From the NCBI RefSeq assembly GCF_001641265.1, contig NW_020167536.1, positions 858,491 to 922,490 on the forward strand: 64,000 nucleotides of DNA. The letters run 5' to 3'. The position numbers were made by a program, and so were the translations under genes. This document shows, one piece after another, positions 40,930 to 51,920 of the stretch. Under the pieces are notes generated by a model that worked only from the letters and a program-made list of their open reading frames with translations, had not been told where the DNA came from and did not search any database. The DNA comes from Pseudogymnoascus destructans. Lineage: Eukaryota > Ascomycota > Leotiomycetes > Thelebolales > Thelebolaceae. Every line of letters starts with the position of its first letter. Position 1 is the first letter of the stretch.

Positions 40930-41600
40930 ACCAGCCCGAGTTGTATATCTACTAGTTGTTGTCGTCGTACCAAGCTAAGAGGTGGTTCGCTCCCTTGAAA
41001 AATGATAATAGAGGAATTGCCCACCTATACGAGTTGATTCCTTGGATAATGAACACCCATTCTCGATTTCCTAGCTGTGTAGTTTTCGGACGATTCCTTG
41101 ACTCTGAGCTAGTGACTACCTTGGCAGTAGCAATCATTTCCATTAAGAACCCAGCTTCATCGAAGTTGTATATATCCTCCTCTTGAATTCCGTACTTTAC
41201 GAGCTTAAACTAGTCTCCGATAATCACTAGATCTTCACAAAAGAGCTCTTTTATAATGGTATTTTCGTCCGAACTTCGTTTTAATCTCCGTACGACGCGT
41301 GATAAAGTTCGAGATCCAATTCTTACCTACAGGTGACGCGTCGCGTTTAGCGAGGAGTAGGTCCGCCATTTCTTGTACAGCAGCTAGCCGAGGTGGGAAT
41401 CCACGTGAATCGAGCTTGAGAATATATCGTACGATAGCTTCTTCTTCTTAGGAAGTAAGCCTTTGAGTATTTGAGGGAGTGTCGCATCGTGAAGCTATTC
41501 CGTTAATTCGACGTTGAAGTGTTGTAAGAGGTATATCGTACAACGCTCTTAAGTTGGCTTGATTTAAATGCTTGTATAGCTAAAAGAAGCCTATATCTAC
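40930..41600 (-). pseudogene. Decayed pogo transposase fragment
   Basis: Reading leftwards: VRYILKLDSRGFPPRLAVQE, MADLLLAKRDASPVGKNWIS, NFITRRTEIKTKFGRKY, YNFDEAGF-like sequence in a shifted frame, then MEMIATAKVVTSSESRNRPK and QLGNREWVFIIQGINSYRWA. This aligns with residues ~60-225 of the transposase at 6512-8164, with several frameshifts and stops. The C-terminal half and termini are absent; it ends beside the minisatellite. Confidence 0.8.
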
Positions 41601-41813
41601 TCTCTGCCTACACAGCAAAGAGAAAGTACACTGACGGTGGTGATTTATCTTCATATGATCTATTCTCTGTTTTAAGAGCAAGAAGGCTGCATCAGCTGTG
41701 CCTTGGTATTTGTTCGCACTCTAGTGCTTTATCTACCTACAACATATGCTCTTTGATATATCCATGTCACTCACTTTGATCCATATCTATCACCAACGCT
41801 CTTCTTCCAGCCC

Positions 41814-42792
41814 TCACAGTTGATGGACAGGAGCTCCCGCCACCACCAAGCTCGACCTGATCTGCGCGATCTCCTCGTCGCTCAGCCCGCACTGCTCACG
41901 GATATACCCTTCAGCCCCACCATACCTCTCCCGGATCATCTCCAGCGTTGCCATCATATTCTCAGACCTGCATCCCGTAAGTTTCCACCTCAAGAGTAAG
42001 GACAGCCAACCTACCTTGCACTAAGCATATTCAACGCGCCAGTCCTATCAGAAGGCATTGTGTGCGACGCCATGAGGCCAGCGATGACCTCCTCTCTCCA
42101 ATGAGCTAGCCCGACTTCCGTCAGGGAATACTCACGCGCAACGGTCTCGTCGTCGGTACCGCAGAGGGAGAGAATCAGCGCGCAGAGGACGCCAGTCCTG
42201 TCTTTCCCAGCTGTACAGTGGAGTAGCAGCGGCGACGTCGGCCACTGTGCGATGTGGCGTAGAATTTGCGTGTATGACTGCGGGGCATTTTTGAGAATAT
42301 CCCCATATGCCGCAGTGAATCCCTGGACGAGCTTAGCTATTTCCCCATCCCTCTAAGTCTGAGCAATGCCCCTCCAGGTCGTCTACTCTATCCACTGGAA
42401 GAACCTACCTCGGGACTCCCGCTCTGGTAATTCTTGAACCGAACCATGAGGTTTTGGGGGCTGTAATCGACGTCTGTAAATACCGGCGCAAACACCCTCT
42501 TACTACCCTCAAACTCAACTACACCACCCCTACCAGCCGCCTCAGCCTTCTCAATCTCAGGATTCGATCGTAAGTCATAGACATGGGTGATTCCCAGCGA
42601 CTTAATCGTTGTCCATCCCTCCTCGTCGATCCGGCTGCTGGGAGCACCAGCGCGATAAATTACCCCGCGGCGGATGGAATTCTTGCAGCCAGGCACGGGA
42701 TACCCGCCCAGATCCCGCAGATTAGGCAGACCTTCTACCTGGATAAAGGGAGGCGATGGTAAGGCCGCACTGCGCGAGCTGGAGGTAGACAT
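41814..42792 (-). CDS. Tyrosine/serine phosphatase (Tyr_phosphatase3 family)
   Basis: Cys-dependent protein or lipid phosphatase of the fungal/bacterial PtpB-like family. Exons 42792-42409, 42352-42015 and 41967-41814 give 291 residues. Early motif: VEGLPNLRDLGGYPVPG and IRRGVIYRAGAPSSR (the NFRD-type entry typical of this family), then GITHVYDLRSNPEIEK. The catalytic loop HCTAGKDRTGVL has Cys174 and Arg180 (HCX5R). It is followed by a helical C-terminal half with YSLTEVGLAHWREEV, MLSARSENMMATLEMIRERY and GAEGYIREQCGLSDEEI. An ATG 30 codons further upstream is in frame, but the chosen one fits the family start better. Physiological substrate unknown. Confidence 0.9.
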
Positions 42793-43172
42793 TTTGGAAT
42801 GTTGGTTTCTGAGAAATTTACAACTGTTCCTCTGATGGGTCTGGACGTAGATAGACCGACTATCACAGCCGAGGTTCATCAACCGTAGCTTGGTACACTA
42901 CATTTCTATTTGGAATCCTTGGCAATTATATCGATTTGCCTAGCTTTTGGGGCCCTGAGACTACCATAACGGCAATGCACCATGCAGAGACTATCTTGCA
43001 TCTTAGACCTCATGGCCTAGTAGCTGAATGCGGAGAAGAAATCGAAAGGTATGAGGTGGGTCACGTGATTATGCGAGCTCAAAGCTCGACTCTTGCCACC
43101 TTCAATATCAACTTAACATGATGACCGGGGGAGTACTATCATTCACCTTTTCACATCGAAAAATGAGGCACA
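42793..43172. promoter_or_regulatory. Divergent upstream region
   Basis: 380 bp between the phosphatase and CCD97-like gene starts; contains TCACGTGATT near 43060, a CACGTG E-box core. No other feature. Confidence 0.45.
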
Positions 43173-43912
43173 ATGCCTAACGAAAGCCACCCCCCTTCCG
43201 GAGAATCACCTCCCGCCGCGCCGTCCAAAGATCACCCCCCCGATGTCGTCCCTCATACCACTACCACCGCCAACCCCTCCTCGCCCCCCGATGAAAAGAG
43301 ACAACGCATCCGCGTAAAGAACCGCAGGAAAATGTACATCGACACCCACCCCTCCTACGTCGACTCCCCCGACCTCGAAATCGTCGGTAAGTAACCTCCC
43401 CCCCCCGCTTGAACGATCAGCAACTAACCAACCCCCCAGACCCCCTCCTGTACGACCGCTGCGTGCGCCGCTTCCAGACCAACGCCGAGCGCGAGGCCGA
43501 CGGGCGGGCTAAGGGGTACTCGGGGGTGCTGGAGGCGGATCTGTATCGTTCCGAGGCCAAGCTCGCCGCGCTCTCCGGGCGGGGAATGGGTGATGATGGG
43601 GCGGAGAGGCGGCAGGAGGACCTAGCTTATGTTCCTGGACCTGATGGGCAGGTGTTGCCGGAGGATGAGGACGAGGTGCCGAAGACGAAGGAGGAGGGGA
43701 TGGAGAGGTGGAGGGAGGCTATGACGTTACGGTTTTTGAAGGGCGGGGATGAGGAGTTTGATTATGGGGAGGTGGATGGGAGGGAGGAGTGGGATGTCAT
43801 TGAGCAGGAGGACGCGGAGGAGCATTGGTTTGAGGAGGAGGAGCCGGGGTGGGTGGAGGGGAGTCCGGAGGATAGGGAGAAGAGGGGGGAGACTGGAATA
43901 CAGGATTTCTAA
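43173..43912 (+). CDS. CCD97-like (DUF2052) protein
   Basis: Conserved protein of the coiled-coil domain-containing 97 family; the human member associates with spliceosomal SF3B (family knowledge). Exons 43173-43386 and 43440-43912 give 228 residues. The N-terminus is Pro/Ser/Thr-rich. Then KRQRIRVKNRRKMYIDTHPS, YVDSPDLEIVDPLLYDRCVR, RFQTNAEREADGRAKGYSG, VLEADLYRSEAKL and a very acidic C-terminus, including WREAMTLRFLKGGDEEFDY and WFEEEEPGW. The YDRCVRRFQT...EREA...GYSGVLEADL order is the domain core. The intron contains a run of nine C and a C-rich acceptor. Confidence 0.85.
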
Positions 43913-44161
43913 TATAATTATTTTCGAGTATCAAATGTAGAGAGAGAGAGCAAGTGTTAGAACTAGCAAAAGTGAATCAATCCACTTCTGCTGTAGTTCT
44001 TATAGTCGGCTATATTATGACAGCAAGGAGAAGAGAATCATGTGACGGGTATTACGTGACACTTGACCCGCTAGACGAAATTTGCATGAAGCGAGCTGTA
44101 GCTTCAAAGAGACCACCGAGAAAATCTATTTAAACTCCGTCCACATCCCACCCACCTTAAA
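43913..44161. other. Intergenic spacer
   Basis: 250 bp; contains GAGAGAGAGAG near 43940. Promoter of the downstream mitochondrial gene; nothing else seen. Confidence 0.4.
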
Positions 44162-45419
44162 ATGCCACCCTCCTTAATACCGAAGAATTGTTCTTCAATT
44201 TTATCTTCTTCCCAATCGTCATGTAGGAGGGGAACCATCAGAGTTGCGCAGCCTCTGCGCTCGTTCTCTGCCTCAACCAAAAACCAAGGTCGTACGCACC
44301 TACGCCGGAAGCTGTACTCCTGGCTCAATGGGCCAGGAGCGGCATTCAAGGAGCCGATGGAAGGGGCCAACTACCTTGGAGCCTATGACAACAAGGGAAA
44401 CTTGAGGAGGGCGGCGTTTGCTACTCCTGGAGAACCTCTACCGCCACCAGGGGGGCTTGATCTCAGGCCGTTCCCGAAAAACGATGACTTCGTGTCACAA
44501 CCTGTCACTAGCGAAGCGTTGAGGGAAGCGGTATGGGAGAGGATCATGAAGAATGGCCTCTCTGTCAAGGAAGTCAGCAAGGAGCTCGGGATCGAGATGA
44601 GCCGCATTGGCGCTATTGTGCGGTTAAAGGAGGTTGAGAAGGCATGGCAACGTCAGGTAAGACTCCATATCTCTCTACTCAATCCCACCAGACTTGTCAC
44701 CAAGGACTGAAGACACTTTATGATGATTGTATAAAATCGATTAGTCTATAAGACAAAACACATGGTTACAATACAAACGCATGCGAGCCTCTCTGAATAG
44801 TGTTCCCCAACATTTTGGATTTTAACAGACAGCTTTTTATATTCAGCAAAGCTAACATCCAAACCAGGGCAAACGTCTCGCCAAACCATACTCGAGAGCA
44901 CTCATGGAAATGCTGCCCCAGACCCCCTACCCGAATAAGTCCTGGTCCGGCGCAGTGCAACCCCACGAGTCCATCAACGACCTCCCCATCCACGCCGCCA
45001 CCCAGCAGCAGATCTTCTACCCCACCTCCGAATCCAGACAATTCACCCGCGTCGACGCAGCCCGCATCTTCGCTGACGGCCTCCTCCCGGCCGACCTGCG
45101 CGTCCCCCACCCCGAATTAATCGAGGACGACCGCCTCCGCCTCCAAGGTGTGGGCGCCAAGGACATCGCTGAGCGCGCCGAGGCGCGCAGCAAGGAGGCC
45201 TACGAGAAGAAGGCTGCTGCCGACGAGCGCAAGCGCGCCCGCGAGGCCGCGGCTCTCAAGGTCATCCCGGGTGTGAGGTGGGACTTCAAGTTCCGCGAGG
45301 TCAGCGTCGATGCTGCTGGTGAGACTGGCAGAGGCAAGAACGGCACGGGCTGGAGATACGGTGTCCCGCTTTACGACAGGCGGAGGGGCGAGGTCAAGAT
45401 CCCTACCAGGGTGGCCTGA
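44162..45419 (+). CDS. Mitochondrial small-subunit protein mS35/Bot1-like
   Basis: Fungal 37S ribosomal protein S35 / 'eukaryotic mitochondrial regulator' family (Bot1 in fission yeast). Exons 44162-44656 and 44868-45419 give 348 residues. The N-terminal ~40 residues are Ser/Arg-rich without acidic residues, a mitochondrial presequence, before STKNQGRTHLRRKLYSWLNG and GPGAAFKEPMEGANYLGAYD. Then PFPKNDDFVSQPVTSEALRE, NGLSVKEVSKELGIEMSRIG, AIVRLKEVEKAW, and after the intron LAKPYSRALMEMLPQTPY, a charged helix (ERAEARSKEAYEKKAAADER) and GWRYGVPLYDRRRGEVKIPT. The 211 bp intron is long for this window. Confidence 0.88.
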
Positions 45420-45821
45420 GCGTGTTTGGATAGGTGGCCTGTATGAAGTAAAGTTGATGTTTAAAGGGCGTTTTTGGGGAGCATTCATTCAGCCTTGTAC
45501 AGTGGATGGGAGCATTTTCACTGAGCGTCAGAGCGCTAGGTATTATATAGCTTGTAAGATGAGAGATATTATATGTATAGATTGATTGGGCCACTGCTGC
45601 CTGTATCTCAAGAATCGAATCATATTCAAGAGATATATATGAATTGAGTTTACTAGAATGATGCTCTGTTTTAAAGAGTGTTTATCGTCTGTAGCATTTG
45701 CTATCACTGTTGTTGACCTTCACGATCCTGATTATGCCAGGTTATAAGGGGCAACATAGTTCAATATTTAGCATAAATTATAGATTGTTTTTTTTAGATT
45801 CCAACGTCACTGTTTCTACAT
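45420..45821. other. Convergent spacer
   Basis: 400 bp between stops; AT-rich with TATATATGAAT-type sequence, no gene recognised. Confidence 0.45.
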
Positions 45822-47673
45822 CTACATCCTGAAGACACCAAACTTGGTGGGCTTAACCTCGTTCTTCCCACCCATTGCAGCCATCAGTCCCAATCCCAAA
45901 ACATTCCTCGTCTGGCTGGGCAAAATCACACCATCGTCCTATCTCCAAGTTAGCAAATGCCCTCACACAGCCACCAACACACGAAATCAAACTTACCCAT
46001 AACCTCGCACTCGAGAACACCGCCTCACTCTCCCTCTCTATCCTCGCCTTCAACTCCGGATCCACCGTCTTCCCCACCGTCTCCATCACCTTGCTCAGCT
46101 GCTCCCCTCCCATCACCCCAATCTTCGCATTCGGCCACATCCACATGAACCTCGGACTATACGCACGCCCACACATTCCATAGTTCCCCGCACCATTACT
46201 CGCGCCCACCACGACCGTGAACTTGGGCACATTCGCGCACGCCACCGCCGTCACAAGCTTCGCGCCATTCTTCGCAATCCCCTCGCGCTCCGCATCAAGC
46301 CCGACCATAAACCCCGAGATATTCTGGAGGAAGACGAGCGGGACGCCGCGCTGCGCACACAGCTCGATGAAGTGCGCGCCCTTGAGCGAGCTCGACGAGA
46401 ACAAAATCCCATTATTCGCCACGATGCCCACCTTGTGGCCGTAGATGTGCGCGAACCCCGTGACGAGGCTGGATCCGTAGTCCTTCTTGAACTCGGAAAA
46501 GTGCGAGCCGTCGACGATGCGGGCAATGATCTCGTGGACGTCGAGCGGGCGGCGCAGGTTGGTGGAGGCGATGCCGATGAGCTCCTCCGGGTCGTGGAGG
46601 GGCTCCTCGTAGGTGGTTGGCGCGGGGAAGGGCTTGTGGGGCCAGTTGAGGTTGGAGATGGAGCGGCGCGCGAGGATGAGCGCGTGCGCGTCGTCGACGG
46701 CGAGGTAGTCTGCTACGCCCGAGGTGGAGGTGTGCATTTGCCCGCCGCCGAGGTCCTCTTGGCTTACTACCTCGCCGGTGGCGGCTTTGACAAGGGGTGG
46801 GCCCGCGAGGAAGATGTGGCCCTGCCCGTCGACGATGATGCTCTCGTCGCTCATGGCGGGGACGTAGGCACCGCCTGCGGTACAGGGACCCATGACTACG
46901 GCGATCTGGGGGATTCCTTGGGAGCTCATCCGCGCTTGGTTGTAGAAGATTCGGCCGAAGTGGTCGCGGTCGGGGAAGACGTCTGCTTGGTGGGGGAGGT
47001 TGGCACCGCCGGAGTCGACCAAGTATATGCAACTATTGTGAGGCATCGTTAGAAGGCTGCTGTGACGACACCACGAGAGGTTATTAAGAAGAATATCGCC
47101 TAGGAATACTTACGGTAGGTTATTATCCTCTGCAATCGCCTGCGCCCTCAAATGCTTCTTCACCGTAATCGGGTAATATGTCCCTCCCTTCACCGTACTA
47201 TCGTTGGCAACAATCATGCACGTCACTCCCTCCACAACACCCACGCCCGTAATGATCCCTCCCGCCGGCACGTCCTCCCCATACAGCCCCTCCCCCGCCA
47301 GCGACGACAGCTCCAGGAACGACGTCCCCGGATCAATCAGCGCCGTCACACGGTCTCGCGGCAGCATCTTGTTGCGCGCGATATGCTTGTCCCTGGCCTT
47401 GGGCGGGCCGCCCTGGCGAACCTTCTTTGTGAGTGTCTCGAGCCGCGCGATCACCTCGCCCATCTGCTGCGCATTCTCCTGGTACTCCGGTGAGGAGGGG
47501 TCGACGTTCGTGGGGAGCACGGAGATGGCATTGGCCTGGTGGGGAGGCACGAAGGTCGCTGCTCCGCGGATTGAGCTTCTTGAGGTGAGAGGGGTTGCTG
47601 TTGCTGGTGCGCGGTGCTGGGATGCACGGAGGGTGCTGGCGAGCAGCTTCCGTGAGGCGCGGCTTGCAGACAT
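45822..47673 (-). CDS. mccB: 3-methylcrotonyl-CoA carboxylase beta subunit
   Basis: Carboxyltransferase subunit that converts 3-methylcrotonyl-CoA to 3-methylglutaconyl-CoA, the biotin-dependent step of leucine breakdown in the mitochondrial matrix. Exons 47673-47114, 47032-45997 and 45938-45822 give 570 residues. It starts with an Arg/Ser/Ala-rich mitochondrial presequence (MSASRASRKLLASTLRASQH). Motifs: RDRVTALIDPGTSFLELSSL, GEDVPAGGIITGVGVVEGV, YYPITVKKHLRAQ, CIYLVDSGGANLPHQADVFP, MGPCTAGGAYVPAMSDESII, LVTGFAHIYGHKVGIVANNG, VFLQNISGFMVG, GASNGAGNYGMCGRAYSPRF and MWPNAKIGVMGGEQLSKVM. The partner biotin subunit is not in the window. Divergent from ivdA. Confidence 0.95.
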
Positions 47674-47979
47674 GATGTTCGGATATAATATATATTCGAT
47701 ACTATCGCGAGGATTCTCGAAAGTAATCAAACTTGCAAGAATCTAGAGTTAAATGTTTTCGTGGCCTGCATTCGTTCGTCAGTGTCTAAGCCCGAGGTTG
47801 GCGGCGGAGGAAAGGCTATCGACGGCTTTCTGCGGCAGCCGTGGTTATCAGGATCTCCCCGCCATAAATGATGATTGCAGGTGTAACATTTTAACATTTC
47901 AACCTTGTATAATATAAGTTTCTCAGTTCGAGATTCTATATCATAACAATTACAACTATAACAGCACATAACTCACATC
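47674..47979. promoter_or_regulatory. Bidirectional promoter of mccB and ivdA
   Basis: 306 bp between the two leucine-catabolism starts. It contains CCGAGG at 47792-47797, i.e. CCTCGG on the minus strand, the core bound by fungal FarA/Ctf1-type fatty-acid regulators. Nearby are CCGAGGTTGGCGG (CCG-N7-CGG) and CGGCAGCCG at about 47832, arrangements read by Zn2Cys6 factors. Binding is inference. Confidence 0.5.
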
Positions 47980-49324
47980 ATGGCCGCCCCCTCAGTCCTC
48001 TTACGCCGGACTCTCCGCCCTCTCTCGAACATCAAACCCCAATCCCTCGCTCCGCTCATAGCCTCCCGCAACGCCTCCTCCAAACACCCCAAAGGCTTCG
48101 TTGCCCCGACCCCCTCAGACCTCGCCGAGCTGCGCGAACGAGTCCAAGAATTCACACGCCGCGAGATCCCCGAAGAAGTCGCCGCCCACACCGACAAATC
48201 CAATGAGTTCCCCGCGACAATGTGGAAGAAGCTCGGCGACGCAGGCCTCCTCGGCATCACAGTCGACGAGGACGTCGGCGGTCTCGCAATGGGCTACCAA
48301 GCCCACGCCATCGTGATGGAAGAGCTCTCCCGCGCCTCTGGCAGCATTGCCCTCTCCTACGCCGCACACTCCCAGCTCTGCGTCAACCAACTCCAGCTCA
48401 ACGGCTCGCCCGCGCAGAAGGAGAAGTACCTCCCCGGCCTGATCGCAGGCGACAAAGTCGGCGCGCTCGCCATGTCCGAGAGCGGCGCCGGTAGCGACGT
48501 CGTCGGCATGCGCACGACGGCCAAGAAAGTCGATGGCGGCTATGAACTGAACGGCACCAAGATGTGGATCACCAACGGCCCCGACGCGGACTACATCGTC
48601 GTGTACGCGAAGACCGAGCCCGAGGCCGGCTCCAAGGGTATCACAGCCTTCATCGTCGAGACGGCCTCCTCGCCCGGCTTCGCCGTCTCGCGCAAGCTCG
48701 ACAAGATGGGCATGCGCGGCAGCAACACCGGCGAGCTGGTATTCGACTCAGTCTTCGTTCCCGAGGCGCAGATCCTGGGCTCCATCAACCGCGGCGTCAA
48801 GGTGCTGATGGAGGGCCTTGATATCGAGCGACTCGTGCTGTCGGCGGGTCCGCTGGGCCTGATGCAGGCGGCGCTCGACGTGACGCTGCCGTTCACGCAC
48901 CAGCGCAAGCAGTTCGGCGTGCCGATCGCGCACAACCAGCTCGTGCAGGGCAAGCTGGCGGATATGTACACGAAGCTGCAGGCGAGCAGGGCGTATACGT
49001 ATGAGACTGCGCGGAGGGTGGATGAGGTGGGGGAGATCCGCACGCAGGATTGTGCGGGGGCTATTCTGTATGCGGCGGAGCGCGCGACGGAGTGTGCGCT
49101 CGATGCGATACAGTTGTTGGGCGGGATGGGGTATGTGGAGGAGATGCCGGTGAGCAGGATTTTGAGAGAGTGAGTCTTGTTTCTGGGTTATGTGTTGGGA
49201 TGAAAGAGTGCTAATTGTGGTGTCTAGTGCGAAGCTTTATGAGATTGGAGCGGGGACCTCGGAGATCAGGAGGATGGTTATTGGGAGGGCTTTTAATAAG
49301 GAGTATGCTGGGCAGGGGCTATAA
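47980..49324 (+). CDS. ivdA: Isovaleryl-CoA dehydrogenase
   Basis: FAD-dependent acyl-CoA dehydrogenase that oxidises isovaleryl-CoA to 3-methylcrotonyl-CoA, the step before MCC in leucine breakdown. Exons 47980-49169 and 49228-49324 give 428 residues. The N-terminus MAAPSVLLRRTLRPLSNIK is a mitochondrial presequence. Motifs: YLPGLIAGDKVGALAMSESG, AGSDVVGMRTTAKKVDGGYE, NGTKMWITNGPDADYIVVYA, FAVSRKLDKMGMRGSNTGEL and GLDIERLVLSAGPLGLMQ. The latter contains Glu283 at the position of the catalytic base of human IVD, which distinguishes IVD from other acyl-CoA dehydrogenases. Then FGVPIAHNQLVQGKLADMY, AIQLLGGMGYVEEMPVSRIL and YEIGAGTSEIRRMVIGRAF. Str. GC-rich third positions contrast with the flanking spacers. 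Confidence 0.95.
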
Positions 49325-49850
49325 GGTCATGGTTGGCGGGGAATGGACGGCGCAGGTGGCTCTGAGTAGGAGGTATTGGAAACCCAACAGCATCATTACA
49401 CGGTATGGGGTCATATGAAAGGAAGTGTGATTCTATATAGAACCATCAGGGGAATGAGTGGCCTATGGCGTCAAGTTACCGACGAAGGCATTGCAACAGT
49501 TAGCGAAGCGCATTGTCATCATGAACGGTCATTGCATCTGAAGTATTTTTTGTGTTATTAACTGTGATAATGAATCTATATGTGGGTATCATGCGTATCT
49601 CGCTCTACTACGCCTCCAAAAAGGCAACGTTTGTGTGTGTGAACACAGAGGCAATCAATCTATGCCATGTCTTCCTCCACATCCGGTGTGTATGCTCCGA
49701 GTGTTTCCAATTCCATGTATGTCCCGCTTGCCTTGGCCATGCATCCTTCCCTTTCCTCGGTAATCAAAATCCTTCCCAATCCAAACCAGGTGTATATGCA
49801 TCTTCAACTGACCAATTTTAGAGTAGTGAATATCCAATCCTGCATCCACA
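49325..49850. other. Convergent spacer
   Basis: 526 bp between stops; short overlapping open frames only, no supported gene. Confidence 0.45.
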
Positions 49851-51428
49851 TCATAACGAGCCAAGTGGCCTTCCAAAATTCGGCGTCTGCTTAAGTTTAA
49901 GCATCGGGATATCATCCGTCGACGCTATAGCGACCAGGCCCTCGCCATCTTCATCATCATCTCTCCTTGACCCGTTTACTCGCCCAATAGCCCGCAGCGC
50001 ATTCTGTAGCACCTGCCCATCACTCAGCTCCTGCTCATCCAACTCCTCTGTCCTCTCGCTCTCCGCAACTTCCTCAAGCTTACTCGTCAGAGCAGCGAGG
50101 AACTGCTTATCCTCAGGCGCATCATTTGTCAGGCCCAGCGGACCTGAGAGTTCTGGGTCCTCGATTGGAGACTCATCCTGCTCGGCCACAGTAGGAATGG
50201 ATTCTGGGCCCCGCGCCGAGGACTTCGGTGTCGTGACCCCACTATCGCCGAGATCGAAGTAAATCACCGAATGGTTCGGCGTATGGCCTGCGTGCATCGT
50301 AAGTCGACGACCCTCCGGCTGCTTGATAATATCCCGGGCCTTTCGTGGGCCCAACATCGAACTGTGGCGGTCGTAGCTTTGGCTAGGTCGCGGCGGCGGT
50401 GCAGTATCAGGGGAGAATTTACTAGGCGACATCATCGTGCCGGATGGGCTGCGTATTTGGGCTGCAAACATGGGAGCCACCGCGGATGACTTGATGGGTA
50501 CGCCCTCCAGTTCGGGCTGTATGAGCGAGATGTCGATGCTGTCGCCTATCACGGTGTCTTCTCGAGGTGAAAACTGCTCACCTGAGTCGGGGCTTTTTTG
50601 AAAGTCTGATTCACTGAGTTCCTTGGATGTCACACGAAGACCAGTCTCGCGTAGAGTAAACATGTCGTCGACCCGCTGGTCTAAAGTGGATGTGCCTCCG
50701 AATGTCCGTGATGGATGTTTTGGGGCAGGAGCGTAGAAGGGACTGCCATCAGGATTGCGGCCAGATTCCTGGGTCACCGATCTCGAGAGCGGCGACCCAA
50801 GATTGCTACCTCGAGAGGTGGTTGCATCTGAGGCAATGCTTGGGCTCTGCTGCACGAATGCTTTCTGCGCAGCATCAACAGGCGGTGATAAAGTAAAAGT
50901 GGCAGAGGATTTTTGAGAAGGACCAGTGAATGCCGCAAGTTGTGCTTCGAGTCCCGCGATGCGCTCCTCATACAATGCGCGCTCCTTGTCCCAGAGTGAC
51001 CGCTCCTCCGCCATCACCTCTTCGGCTCGAGCCCTGTCCACTTCCATGTGTGCCTTCTCGCCCAGGAATTGTTCTCGCTGTCTCCTTGTGAATTCCCGCC
51101 AGTCGTCGACCTGCTCGACACCTTTACCATGGAGAGACGTCGAGTGGCTGATCGGCGGCGAGATGAGACGGCCCTTCTGGTAGTAGTGCGGGGATAAGGC
51201 TGAGGGTGAGGTTTTGATGGTGGAAGGCGGGGAAGGAAGATCGTTCGTGTAGTTTTGGCTACTGGGTATGTTCTTGCCGGAGGGTTGGTTGACGTAGGCA
51301 GGAGCGCCTCCGGGCAAGGTAAACCCTTTCGGCGAAACAGGCGACTCTGAGTGGATTTGTCGTTCGAGAGGCTCGAGCTGTTCCATATGACTGACGGCGA
51401 CGAAGTAATCAGGTTGCTGTGGTGCCAT
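49851..51428 (-). CDS. Serine-rich conserved fungal protein, function unknown
   Basis: Single exon, 525 residues, family not recognised. The N-terminal ~100 residues are Pro/Ser-rich. Residues ~105-170 form a charged coiled coil (DDWREFTRRQREQFLGEKAH, ARAEEVMAEERSLWDKERAL, YEERIAGLEAQL). A long Ser/Pro/Thr-rich disordered region follows, with KARDIIKQPEGRRLTMHAGH, TPNHSVIYFDLG and a C-terminal block SKLEEVAESERTEELDEQEL, QNALRAIGRVNGSRRDDD, IPMLKLKQTPNFGRPLGSL. The patterned C-terminus and lack of stops support a real gene. Possible signalling or polarity scaffold (guess). The window's ATG at 51428 is the first in frame. Confidence 0.75.
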   Translation of the reverse strand: MAPQQPDYFVAVSHMEQLEPLERQIHSESPVSPKGFTLPGGAPAYVNQPSGKNIPSSQNYTNDLPSPPSTIKTSPSALSPHYYQKGRLISPPISHSTSLHGKGVEQVDDWREFTRRQREQFLGEKAHMEVDRARAEEVMAEERSLWDKERALYEERIAGLEAQLAAFTGPSQKSSATFTLSPPVDAAQKAFVQQSPSIASDATTSRGSNLGSPLSRSVTQESGRNPDGSPFYAPAPKHPSRTFGGTSTLDQRVDDMFTLRETGLRVTSKELSESDFQKSPDSGEQFSPREDTVIGDSIDISLIQPELEGVPIKSSAVAPMFAAQIRSPSGTMMSPSKFSPDTAPPPRPSQSYDRHSSMLGPRKARDIIKQPEGRRLTMHAGHTPNHSVIYFDLGDSGVTTPKSSARGPESIPTVAEQDESPIEDPELSGPLGLTNDAPEDKQFLAALTSKLEEVAESERTEELDEQELSDGQVLQNALRAIGRVNGSRRDDDEDGEGLVAIASTDDIPMLKLKQTPNFGRPLGSL

Positions 51429-51920
51429 GTGGAGATGGCTCCGGGAATATCAACGAAGCCTGCTACAGGCCATATGGCAGGAGGTGAATGTCGAGGTCGG
51501 CGATTCGAGATTCAGGCTTGTAAATGGTGAATATGAGATCTCGTGAGTACTTGGAGATCAGAGTCGCACGATGGGAGAGGGTTGGTGGTGTGTGAGAGTT
51601 GTGGTGTGAAGCTATCGTAGGATGTCGGTTGCTGTTACACCGAGCCAATTCCGACTGTATCGCGATCGTGAGGAGGAGATGGCTGGTGGGTGAAGATTGA
51701 AGCCGACGATGAATTCGTCTCGTCTAATTTCTTGTCGCTGGCGCCGGGGCTCGTGACTGCCTTGCGTGTTCATCATACATGCCAGTACGCCAGGACATCA
51801 AAATATAGTGGTTGGTGGACAAATTGTATATAACAGTAGTAGGCTTTTACCGCTGTAGTACGGAGTATACATAACTAATATGATGGAAAACTAGCGACCG
51901 ATATATCTGGTATACCTATA
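51429..51920. other. Spacer and promoter region
   Basis: About 490 bp upstream of the serine-rich gene; no coding signal recognised. The cysteine-rich gene's 3' end lies at its right edge. Confidence 0.4.

Noticed and set aside
46372..47052. 226-codon plus-strand frame opposite mccB
   Set aside because: Antisense shadow of the GC-rich carboxylase exon; Val/Asp/Gly-rich with no family likeness.
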